Source: Quillaja saponaria
Lineage: Eukaryota > Streptophyta > Magnoliopsida > Fabales > Quillajaceae
DNA: 64,000 nucleotides
Direction: 5' to 3'
NCBI GenBank assembly: GCA_029379385.1
Contig: CM055611.1
Span: 11,664,062 to 11,728,061 of the forward strand
Program-made: the position numbers and the translations under genes
The notes under the pieces: model-generated
What the model was told of the DNA's origin: nothing
Database searches by the model: none
The model's input: the letters and a program-made list of their open reading frames with translations, nothing else
Shown here: positions 1 through 10,400 of the stretch, piece after piece
Layout of the letters: every line of letters starts with the position of its first letter
Position numbering within the stretch: position 1 is the first letter of the stretch

Positions 1-860
1 AGGATTGGAATCGAGTCGAGTAGTTTGGGTCTCACTTGGATTCGGCTTGAAAATTACTTGGCTGGTATCCGGCTTAAGCCCTAGAAGGGCCAAAGTTCAA
101 GTTTAGGCTCGTTTAATTACTCGAGTCAAGTATCAAATTTTAATTACTTAGTTCGATACTCGACGAGTAGTTCGATTAAATTAATAACTTTTTTACAAAA
201 ATGTATATTAATTCTTAAATAAATAATTATATATGTTTTCAAAAAATTATTAATTATATTTATCAAATAAATGTATAAATTTATTTTTTACTTATACTAT
301 TTGAAAATTTTTTTAAAAAAAAAATTAAATTTTTAATATTTATATAATATTTTAAATTTCCTAGTACTCAAATTTGATCAATAGTGAGATTAAATTAATA
401 TTTTTTTTAGAAAAATGTATATTAACTCTTAAATAAATAATTATATATGTTTTCAAAAAATATTAATTATATTAATCTAATAAATATATAAATTTATTTA
501 TTTTTACTTATTTTCAAATATTTTTTACTTATACTATTTGAATATTTTATATATTTTTTATTAAATTTATAGTATTTATATAATATTTTAAATTTCTAAG
601 TACTCGAATTTGATCTCTAATTCTATAATTAAACTATTGTTCGTCTTTTCATTAAGAAGAATTCCTTATTCGTGTTACCCCAAAAGTAACTTCCTTTGTT
701 TATTGAACATAAGGAAGCAGAGAGCAATAATGCCAAAGTTCTATGTTAGTATTCAAATTCCAAAATTTGGTTGTGGAATCCATTGCCTTTTTTTTGGCGA
801 GCGACTCTTGGGCTTGTTACAAAAATGTCTGATCTCTTAGCTGACAGAGGCCATAGGCCT
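1..860. repeat. AT-rich unclassified repeat with internal duplication
   Basis: No gene is visible. A stretch of about 200 bp near 175-360 is repeated, diverged, near 385-600; both carry the run ATAAATAATTATATATG followed by TTTCAAAAAA. The first 180 bp has several GAGTCGAG/CTCGA-type words in both orientations. This looks like an old transposon terminus, but I cannot assign a family. Bases 600-860 show no recognisable protein or RNA. Confidence 0.4.
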
Positions 861-2460
861 GAGACACCCACACACATGGTTGCTTTAAAGGCGTGTCTAG
901 TCTATGCACAACCACATGTTGGCGTGTGACACATTTTCCTGCCAGTTTTCATCTCATTTATGCTTCCTTCTTGGTCGACTCCCTCTTATCTTCTTTTTGT
1001 AAGCCACTAGATTTGTTTGGGTGGGTTTTTCCATTGTTTCAGGCCGATTATGGGTGGGAGAAAGTTGCTAATGATTGAGTTCAAGAATTTCGAGCTCATT
1101 TTCAAAGAGAGAGGTTCTTTCTTCCCTTTGAAAGTGATTAAAAAGGGAAACGAGTGATTGAGAGGGGAAAAGTCTAGGTGGCTTATATCGGTTGTGAGGA
1201 GGCTATTCATTTTGATCGGCTGCATAGTTTTGTGAGGATGCGTCGTGAAAATGATGGAAGCTTTCTTGCTTCTCTCAAATGTAATATAACTCTATGAGGT
1301 GGTTTTTACTAGTCGAGAAATTTAGCAATGGCCAAAGGAGGGGCTCTATCATCATTCTTACACTTTAAGGCTAGCTGGATGTGAAAACTTTAGGTTAGAT
1401 CTTAAAGATTTGGTTTTTGGTAAACTTAAATCTTATTAAGGAGAAGTTTAGCAGTTCTTGAGAATTTTCCTCCTTTGAGGCATCATCATCAAGGAGACAA
1501 GGGCATGGTGGTTTTGTCTGGCCTCCATGGCAACATTAGGCAAGTCGAGATAGGCAATCTTCCTATTGGGGTTATTAAGATAAGGAACCTTTTGAGGCAA
1601 TCATATGGTGCTAAAGGGGAATAACCAAACATTTTTTTGGAAAGATGAATGATTCTTTACAGCCAAGGGTGGTAGTGGTTTGGAGATCGTTTGTCATAGA
1701 ACACTAGAGCATCGTTTGCACAATGACTCTATTGTAGATTGTCCTTTGAAAAATAATCATGGATCTAGAAGATAGAAGGCAAGTGTTTTTAGGCAACAAG
1801 AGTGTCAAACACTCGGGGCACAAGAGTTATGACTTGAGTTTGAAAAAGCAACCGAAATCTAGACAAGGTCCTAGAGTTAGGGTGAGAGAGTATGTTCTCA
1901 AACAAGAAGTGGATTTTGAAGCCTAAATCAGCTTGCATAGTGCAACCCCACGACTAAGCTCAAGTTCCTTATTCTAGATCCTTCTATCTTCAGGCTAGCT
2001 CCTCTAGCTCACATACATCACCACCAATTGGGGCATCTCAGCTTTGGGGATCAAACTTTGTAACCTTTGGTGCTGCAAGAGAACCAACCTTTCTTTTTAG
2101 AGCAAGAAGAGTTGGTTAATGTGAATAATTGTGACTTTTGGGTGGACAAGAACATGAGTTCAATTTTATTCATTCGATTGGAGATCGAATTAGCTTTCCG
2201 AGTTCCTATTGAGCCATTTCGCATTGCTCTTGCTCCACATATTCTTGAAGAGGACTTCTTCTCTTCAATGATTGTATTGTTTGAAGGAGATGTGTCGGAT
2301 GACCAACAAGGTAACCATCTTCAATTGCAATGGAGATCATCAGATGGATTTAGTGATGAAATAAATTCTCTTTTTGATGGTATGCACCTTCTGGTTGGGA
2401 CGAGGTTGTGTTGCCTATTCCTCTAAGTTCCTTTCTCCCAAACTAGGGGAAGTTTGGGTT

Positions 2461-2995
2461 CTGATGGTTAACCATTTTAACATAATCTCTTTTAATGTGA
2501 TGGGGATAAATGATAGAGCTAAACACTCTATTATTAGTAACCATTTGAAAGGTTATAAACTTGGTATAGTGTATCCTAGAAATTAGGTAGGTTACTACTT
2601 GTAGCATTGTTCGTAGTCTTTGGAGCTGTCCTTTCGTGGATTGGTGTTGTTTGGATGCTAGTGGATCAATTGGAGGTGTTTTGATTGTGTGGGATACTAG
2701 ACTCCTGAAAGAAGCCAATGTTCTTTTGTATAGATTTTCTGCATCTTGTTTTTTTGAGAATGTAGATGATGGTTTTAGATGGATTTTTTTTTGGTGTGTA
2801 TGAACTAATTAACATCGTCTTAGAAAATATGTGGTTGATTATGTGGGGATACTAGACTCGTGAAAGAAGCCGATGTTCTTTTGTATAGATTTTCTGCATC
2901 TTGTATTTTTGAGAATGTAGATGATGGTTTTAGATGGATTTTTTCTAGTATGTATGAACCTAATGATCACCGTCTTAGTGATGCGCGGTAAGTCT
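2461..2995 (+). pseudogene. LINE endonuclease remnant with tandem duplication
   Basis: Start of the LINE endonuclease (FNIISFNVMGINDRAKHS), then a block that reads GGVLIVWDTR in another frame. About 105 bp (2690-2795) are repeated at 2840-2950 with few differences; both copies contain the words TTTTGTATAGATTTTCTG and GAGAATGTAGATGATGG. The duplication is local and breaks the reading frame further. Confidence 0.7.
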
Positions 2996-3519
2996 CCTTT
3001 CTAGTTTGAAAATATGTGGTTGAAAGTGGAAAGATTTGTGAAGTTGGTTAGAAGCTGGTGGAGTATCTATTCCGTGGAGGGTAAACCTAGCTTTGCATTG
3101 GCTAGAAAACTGAAACTACTAAAGAGTGATTTGGTGAAATGGAATAGAAACGTTTTTGGGATGTTAGACTCTTTTGAAAATCTTCTTTAGAAGAGTTGTG
3201 TTTTGGAATTGTTGGTGGAGGAACGGGAGCCTGAGGTTCAAACAGATGCGATGTTGGGTGGGGTTCTGGAAAACCTAATACTAAGGGAGGAGATTAGCTA
3301 GAGACAAAGATAAAAGCTCTTTGGCTTAAGGAGACAAAAATACTAAGTTTTTTTTTTTAACGTTTGGCCAATTCTAGAAGATGAAACTATGTTATTAGTA
3401 ACCTTTCAGGTAATGGAATGCGTTTAATATGGATGAGGAGATAATTACAAAAATTGCTATTTTTTTAGAACTTATAAAGTGGCTTTTGTCTCTAAAAGGG
3501 CTACATGAGATGTTTTAAT

Positions 3520-4315
3520 GAGGAGGAAGTGTTGGCAGCCTTCAACTCTTGCAGCGAGGATAAGGCCCTAGCCCCAAACGGCTTCACCATGGCTTTCTAT
3601 CAAGCTTGCTGGGGTGTATTGAAAAACGATGTCTTGGTAGCCTTTCATTTTTTTTTAATGAAAATGATTTCTTTGTAAGGATTCTCAATGCTACGTTTCT
3701 TGTCTTATATCCCAAAGAAAAGTGATGCGACAAATAACAAAGAATACTGCCCTATCAGTTTAGTGGAAGTGCATATAAGCTGTTTGCAAAAGTCCTTGCA
3801 CAATGACTTAAGGTGATTTTGGAAAAGATCATCTCCAATTCCTTAAAATGCTTTTGTATAAGGAAGGCAAATCCTTGACTCGGCTTTGCTAGCCAATGAG
3901 TTTGTTGATTCTAGATTTCGATTATCAATACCGGGTTTGGTTTTCAAACTTAATGTGGAGAAAGTTTATAACCATGTTAGTTGGAATTTCTTGTTTCATA
4001 GTGGATAGACTTGATCCGTATATGCATTTCGATGGTCTGATTCTTAGTGATTTTCATTTATCAATGGGCCTTTGGTTGGGTTTTTTTTTGTTTTTGTTTT
4101 TGTTTTGGATTTCTTGCAGTTTTCAACAACGAGATCCTTTATATCCCTTTCTCTTTATTATTGTTATGGAATCTTTTAGTAGATTGATCTCACAAGCTGC
4201 AATCTTGGGTTGGTTGAATGGTTTTGCAGCAAAAAATTCCACTAGTCAACTTTGGATCACTCACTTATTGTTTGTGGATTATACCCTCTTATTTTGTGAA
4301 GCTGATACTGACTAA
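3520..4315 (+). pseudogene. LINE reverse transcriptase remnant
   Basis: The longest open piece, 3896-4315, carries RDPLYPFLFIIVMESFSRL and LWITHLLFVDYTLLFCEAD. These match the conserved blocks QGDPLSPFLF and the catalytic FADD of plant L1 reverse transcriptases. Here the catalytic box reads FVDY instead of FADD, so the two adjacent aspartates are lost. An upstream part (3525-3850) is split by frameshifts. Confidence 0.8.
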
Positions 4316-5837
4316 TTGAAGTTGCTGAAGTTCGTATTGTTCAGTTTCGAAGCTATCTCTGGGTTAAAAATTAACTTAAACAAGAATGAGGTTGCTCCAG
4401 TGGGAGAAGTTGATAATGTTTAAGAGTTAGCAAACGTTAGGTCTCCCCTTTCATAGTCTTATTAGGGATTACTGCTGGCGTCATCTTTTAAATATGTTCA
4501 GTTGTAGGATTCTGTCATTGAAAGAACTGAAAAGTGCTTGGTTGAATGGAAAAGGTTGTACTTATCAAAAGGGGAAAATACATTGTCTAGCCTTCCGACT
4601 TACTACGAACATTATCAAGGAGTCTCGAAAAGTTATATACGAACATCCTTTGGCATGCCATGCCAATTTTATGAATTTGGGGGTTGAATATTAGAGGTTT
4701 GAGAACATTTAACAAAGCGTTAATGGGAAAAGGCTATGGTGGTTCTCCCACGAACCTATGGGTTATGAAGGAAGGTGGTTGTGGAGAAGTATTGTTTGTC
4801 TCTTGGCAGATGATCTTTTGGGTGCAATTAGAAAGGGTTGGGACATGTTTAAAAAGTTCACTCGCTTAAGGTGGGTAATGGGGAGCATGTTTTGTTTTGG
4901 AAGGACAAGTGGTATTTGGAGAATCCTTTGATGAATGTATTTCCAGATCTATATAGTATGGTGAGAGACGAACTTACCATAGTCTATTCTTGCATGGACA
5001 GTAGTAGAGGCTCTTTGTGTTACGGATATGCAGTTTGATCGTTTGTTGTAAGATTGAGAAGTTGACTTTGTGGATGCTTTTCTCAATATGCTCTACAATG
5101 CTAACATGAATGGGAAAGGGAAGATGTTATGTGTTGGACCCCAAAGTTATAAGTCCTTTTCCGATAAAAGTTTTTACGCCTGGCTGATTATGGGCATGAC
5201 ACCATAGTTTCTTTTCCTTGGAAATCAGTTTGGCATGCTAAGGTGTCTTCTAAAGTCACATTCTTTGCATGGACAACCTCCCTTAATTGAATCCTGACAG
5301 TGGATAATCTGATGAAGAGAGGTATTTGTATTGTGAGTTGGTGTTGTTTGTGCAAAAAATAATGGTGAATCTATGGACCACTTGTTTATTCACTGTTCAA
5401 TTGCTAGAACCCTGTGGGAGTTGGTGTTTGGTTCTTTGGGATTGTTCAGGTAATGCCTGGCACTGTTATGGATCTCTTCTTTTGGTGGCACAAGAGCGAA
5501 AGTGAAAAATGTATTAAGCTAGCTTGGCAGACAGTTCCTCTTTGTTTGATGTGGGTGATTTGGCTTGAGAGGAACAACCACATCTTCAAGAGTAAGGAGA
5601 CTTTTTTGGAAAAATTGAAAAGAACCTTTTATTTGTGGTGCCAGTGGATGTCTATTCAGCCTTCTTTTCACTCAATTTGGTCTTTTGTAGAGTTCTTAAA
5701 TGGAATAAATTATAATTAGTAGTTTTGCTTTTGTTTTCAGTGGTTTGTGTAGGTACCCACCTTGTGTACAAAGATATGACACTTTTCTTGTTAATAAAGT
5801 AATCACTTATCCCCAAATATATATATATATATATAAA

Positions 5838-6150
5838 CTATTGCTCCTACAGGCACTTGCCATATGATGAGAAGTTTAGTTATCATCGCCTTCCTTGACC
5901 CTCTTCAACCTAGACTCTTTTCTCCAACTAATTGCTCCTTGAGGAGAAGGATCCCCAAATCATCTCACAAGTTAGCCCTTCTAAAGGACTGATCTGATAG
6001 GCCAATCTCAAGCTAAGCTTGTCAAAACCATCAATTTCTAGAAGCAAACTCTTCTTCTGCTCTGTATTATCACCAAACCAAACACCTCATTGCTGCGCTT
6101 GATATTATCTTAAGAAGCTTAAGCTTCCTTTTCATAAACGCAACCATCAA
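5838..6150 (-). mobile_element. LINE fragment, endonuclease-RT linker
   Basis: On the minus strand this stretch reads words such as NTEQKKSLLLEIDGFDKL and then EEQLVGEKSRLKRVKEGDDN in shifting frames. That resembles the linker ahead of the reverse transcriptase in plant L1 elements (the '[21 protein letters not shown]' region). It is out of order relative to the neighbouring minus-strand LINE piece, so it is a separate insertion or a rearranged part. Confidence 0.5.
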
Positions 6151-6167
6151 TTTCTTCTTCCCTTTTT

Positions 6168-7060
6168 TATTTTTTTGGTTAAGTAATGACTTTATTAAGA
6201 GAAAAGAGTGAAAATTCTATGTACAATGGGGAGAACAGACACAACCTCACCAATTTGTAAAAAAAACAATGAAAACTACAAATTACAATTCAAACCATCT
6301 AAGAAATCCACAAGAGTTTCTAGTGGAGTGAAAACGAGATATGGAGTTATGGATAAACATCCAATGGTATCCCATATGTAATGAATTTTCCAAATGACGT
6401 CTCCTCATTATTAAAGGTAACATTGTTCTTTTCAAGCCAAATCACCCACATCAAACAAAGAGGAGGAGCTCGCCAAGCTAGCAACTACTTCTACCTCCCT
6501 TGTGCCAGCTAAACAGACTTCCAAAATTCCTAAACAACTCCCACAAGTTTCTAGCAATCAAACAATGGATAAACAAATGGACTATAGTTTCACCACTACT
6601 TTTGCAAAAATAGCATCAGCTCATGATGCAAAAACATCTCTTCATCAAATTATCTGCTGTTAGAATACAATTTAGGAAGATTGCCCTAACAAAAACCTCA
6701 ACTTTAGAAGGTGCCTTAGCATTGCCAAATAGATTCCAAGGGAAAGAAACTATGCTGCCTGTATTGAGGTGGATATAAAAACTTAATGCAGAAGGAATCA
6801 GAATTGCCGTGTTCCCAACACATAACATCTATTCATTCCTTATTTGTGTTAACATTGCAAAACATATAGAGAAAGGCATCCTAGTTGTCAAGCTCCCAAT
6901 CTTGGAAAGGGCGATTAAATTGTACATCCCAATACATAGAACTGTCACTGGTATACATGAAGAGGCTGTGGCAAGTTTGTCTCTCGCCATACTGTACAAT
7001 CAGGGAACAGCTCAAGAAATTCAAACTCTCTTTCACTCTCTCACTAAACATATCTTCTCT
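6168..7060 (-). mobile_element. 5'-truncated LINE, minus strand
   Basis: Minus-strand copy of the same LINE type as 1010-5836, keeping only the C-terminal part. The open stretch 6616-6828 reads SIVSFPWNLFGNAKAPSKVE and ILTADNLMKRC, the usual start of the zf-RVT domain. Further along, CLMWVIWLEKNNVTF is visible near 6440-6480. The 3' end has TTAATAAAGTCATTACTT followed by an A-rich tail (T-rich on the plus strand at about 6160-6178), closely matching the 3' end of the plus-strand LINE. The two elements are tail to tail. Confidence 0.75.
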
Positions 7061-7348
7061 TTAACCACTGATTATTTATGCAAAGTTTTCTTTTAAATGA
7101 GTTTAATTGATCGCAATGACCTTGTTAGTGAATTTATGTTGCATTGTTAGCAATATCTTTCCAAAAATTAACAATTTTTGTGTGATAGAATCTCGTGTCC
7201 TGGATTTTGGATGAGAGGTTGTTCAGTTATGAAAAGCTTCTAAAGAGCTACATGTATCAATGGAGAATATGGTTTGCGTGATTTAAATTAAGGATTTCCT
7301 TCTTCAAGACATGGTGTCATAGGTTTGCATATGCTTTTATTTCTGCAG
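7061..7348 (+). other. Intron sequence just before first visible NAD-ME1 exon
   Basis: No coding similarity is visible here. The upstream NAD-ME1 exon, which should end in the GAGS part of the nucleotide-binding loop, was not found anywhere from 1 to 7348. The intron before 7349 therefore probably runs off the left edge (more than 7.3 kb). The acceptor is a pyrimidine-rich run ending TTTCTGCAG at 7348. Confidence 0.5.
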
Positions 7349-7460
7349 TGCAGGTATTGGAGTTCTCAATGCTGCAAGGAAGACAATGGCAAGGATGTTA
7401 GGGAACAATGAAGTAGCTTTCGAGAGTGCCAAGACACAATTCTGGGTAGTGGATGCAAAG
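7349..7460 (+). CDS. NAD-ME1: NAD-ME1 exon a
   Basis: Starts one base into a codon (last base of Ser) and encodes AGIGVLNAARK... to FWVVDAK. It contains the end of the GxGxxG nucleotide-binding loop and the following helix. Acceptor CTGCAG and donor AAG|GTAATT are both good. Confidence 0.92.
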
Positions 7461-10400
7461 GTAATTAGACTAGGACTTTGTGAATTGTCAGATCATTCTT
7501 TTCAACTATCAAATTTCATTTCTACTAGAATGCAAGAAGTTCATTGTTTTTGTATTTAAACATTTTGTCTTTGTTAAGCTGTCACAAAACGTAACCCTAA
7601 CAAAGCTGAAATTCCAAATAATGAAAACCAGTAACAAGCCTTAGGGCTAGTTTGGTTTAGCTTTGGGATTTCGGTGTTTGCTAGAATTTATTTTGGCAGT
7701 AGAGATTTGGGAAGCTGTGCATGCATGTGTCTGGTTAGCTACTTAAAAGTGATTTTGTTGTTACAGAAGGTGTTTTGTTACTAATTTTAAAATTTGGGAT
7801 ATATAAATGACAAAAATGACTAGTAGCATTATTTTTTAATAAACAATTGGAACTTAAATACAACAATAATTCATTATTTTTCTAAAAGACAACATTCCTC
7901 AATGTAGAACAATATTTTACTCAGAAAATATTTGTTAAATGTAAGTTGTGATGAACATCACTGTCAGTCATCACTGGCAACGAGCAAGTCTCCAACTTGC
8001 AAATCTAAACCCTTTAATCCAACTTTTCCGATGAGCCTCTTTGATTCTGCTGAATCATGAAATAATTGATTTACTTCTCTGTTTTCAAATGGTCTGCCAA
8101 TCAGCCAAGTTTTCAAAAATAGCTTCAACCCTTTATTTTTTATAAGAAAGAAGCTTGAATCCTTCATCATCAACCAATGGATAGAGAGGCTTGTACTAGG
8201 TGTTCTCCGAGATATGAGGATAGAGGACATTGGCTGCAAGAAACAGATCGAGAGAAAAATGGGGTTCAGGTCTGTTTCCCGTGGGTAATTGATGAAAATA
8301 AGAAAAATTGTGAGGGATATTTTAGTTTAGAAATTATGAGATTGTTATCGTCGTGTCTCTTTGATTGTAGGGTACGTTTGATGCTGAAAGATAAATTTTA
8401 TAGAACGCCTTACTATGCTTTATTGCACAAAGTGTTAGGTTCTCAAGAAGCAAAATATTGAGAAAAACAGTACTGCAGAGATGAGAATGTTAGTGGTTGT
8501 TGGGTAATACTAGATAAAATAGGAAGGAAATGAAGGAATTCGGTGCAAGGGAGGGGTAGCTCCAATTGAAGAGAATCACTTAAGATGGTTTGACTGTGTG
8601 CATCGTAGAGATGTTAATGCTCTATTACGATAAAGTGAGAAGGCATGCAAAAGAAGTCTATAGGAAGACCAAAAACTATTGGGTAGAAGCGGTGTGGAAA
8701 GTGTAGTTTTGTGGGAAAAAAATATTTTTCTGGTATATTCACAAACAATAACAAGAAGATTATATATACTGTAAAGTAAATAGAAATAGAAAAAGGTTGA
8801 AGCTTGAATGGTTTATCAAAACCTACAACTATAACTTTCATTTATAGTAAACAATAAAACATAAACTTTCATATCTAAGCAATGTGGGACTTAACAATAC
8901 ATTACTATTACATTTCTAACTCCCCCTTTTCAGATAGAGCATATAATACTCAATCTTATACAAGTAAAACACATTTACTAATCTCAACACTCCGATCACT
9001 TACAACCACCTAAGAACAAAGGTCAACCTTCATTCTGTTTTACAAATGTACTGGGAAATCGTACTGTGAACAGTACTGGTCAATTGTACCATTGTATTGG
9101 TCAACAGTCCCGTGAACACGAGGATTTTTTTGAAAAACTAAAATGGGCACGGCTAGAAAGAGACACAACAAGAATGTTTATGCAGGTATTGTTTAAACTG
9201 TCAAATCCTAGAAGGACTTGAAAAGTAGAGGGGTTGAGTTGTCCTTTAGATGAAATACATAATAACTAGACTTGTAAAGACAAAATAACTAGGCTTGAAA
9301 AGATGGCTGGCTGCAAAGACTTTTTTTTTCCCTTCATGTGGCTGCTAGAGAAAAGAAAGAGAGGATTAGGGTTTTTGGAATCGGGCTAAGATTGGGCTTG
9401 GGTTTCAAACTTGCTCGGCTAAGATCGGGCTTGGGTTTCAAACTTGCTCTGATATCATGTAAAGTAAATAAAATGAATAGAAAGTTGTAGCTTGAATGGT
9501 TTTTCAAGGCCTACACCTATAACCTTTATTTATAGTAAACAATATAACATAGACTTCGACATCTAGCCAAGACCCTTGTGATCTAGTGGCACCTTCCCCT
9601 TCCCCTAAAGTACAGATTCAGTGTTAGAGTTTGGCCTCCCCCTCCCTGAAATTTAAAAAAAAAAAAAAAAAAGACTCGACATCTAAGCAATGTGGGACTT
9701 AACAATGCATTAGTGTTATATTTCTAACATATACATTTGGAAGGTTAATGACTTATATACCCATATTCACACTCAACACTCCCCTCAAGATGAGGTATAT
9801 ACGAAGTTAGTTTTCCCACTAACCTTCGATATTTCTCCCTATCAACGCATTTCCCATCACTATTTTGTAACTTGTGCTTTGCTTTAATTAGTGTGTTAGC
9901 AGGCCTGTATCCCAGCATACTTGTCTCTTCCAGCAAGTCAATGACATACTTCACTTGAGATAAGAAGATACCTTTAAAGATCGAGCAACTTCAATTTCCT
10001 AGAAGTAACAAGTCTCCTGAAGTTATTGATCTCAAATTCCCTAGCTAGATGATTTTCAATTTGGATACCTCTTGAGGATTATCCTCAGTTACAAATATAT
10101 CATTATCAATTAAACGATAAGGACACTAATTTTCCCATCACAATGTTTAATAAACATGGTGTGATCAAGTTTGAGATTGTCGCCTCAGGTTTAAGGAAAA
10201 AAAAAGTGAAGAAACACTATTTATGTAATAAGGTCTTTCTCTTAGGAGGATAGGAGAGTGATGCTTGAGTGTTTGGTAACCAAATTGCATAAATGTTAAA
10301 TTATTGAAAACTATGATGTTGATTTGCTACCTTAACCTAATTTGAATATTGGTTTTCTATTTGTCTAAAACCAACATCATTACTTGTTTATGTATTGTAG

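Larger units (their letters stand above)
1010..5836 (+). mobile_element. Degenerate L1-type LINE, nearly full length
   Basis: Non-LTR retrotransposon remnant with many stops and frameshifts. In order it shows: an ORF1-like region (about 1010-2430, weak); the start of the apurinic-type endonuclease near 2475 (ISFNVMGINDRAK) followed by an SLWSCPFVDWCCLDASG-like block near 2610; the reverse transcriptase from about 3520 (APNGFTMAFYQACW, then LNATFLVLYPK and LAKVLAQ-like words) to 4315; and the C-terminal zf-RVT region with LMWVIWLERNNHIFKS near 5550. It ends in an AATAAAG-containing 3' end and an (AT)n tail at 5817-5835. The family is clear from motif order; the element cannot be active. Exact 5' end unknown. 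Confidence 0.85.
8770..9729 (-). mobile_element. TRIM-like short LTR retrotransposon with 5-bp TSD
   Basis: Two direct repeats of about 152 bp (8770-8921 and 9458-9729, the latter enlarged by a SINE) bound a short internal region without an ORF. Read on the minus strand the LTR runs TGTTAGAAAT to TTTACTTTACA. It is followed by the primer site TGATATCAGAGC (complement of initiator Met tRNA) at 9446-9457. A polypurine tract GAAAAGGGGG precedes the other LTR (plus strand 8922-8931). TATAC flanks both ends (8765-8769 and 9730-9734). Without the SINE the element is about 840 bp, the size of terminal-repeat retrotransposons in miniature. It depends on another element for its enzymes. Confidence 0.85.

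Noticed and set aside
6809..7096. 95-codon plus-strand ORF near the NAD-ME1 start.
   Set aside because: It is antisense to a minus-strand LINE remnant and shows no NAD-ME1 similarity.
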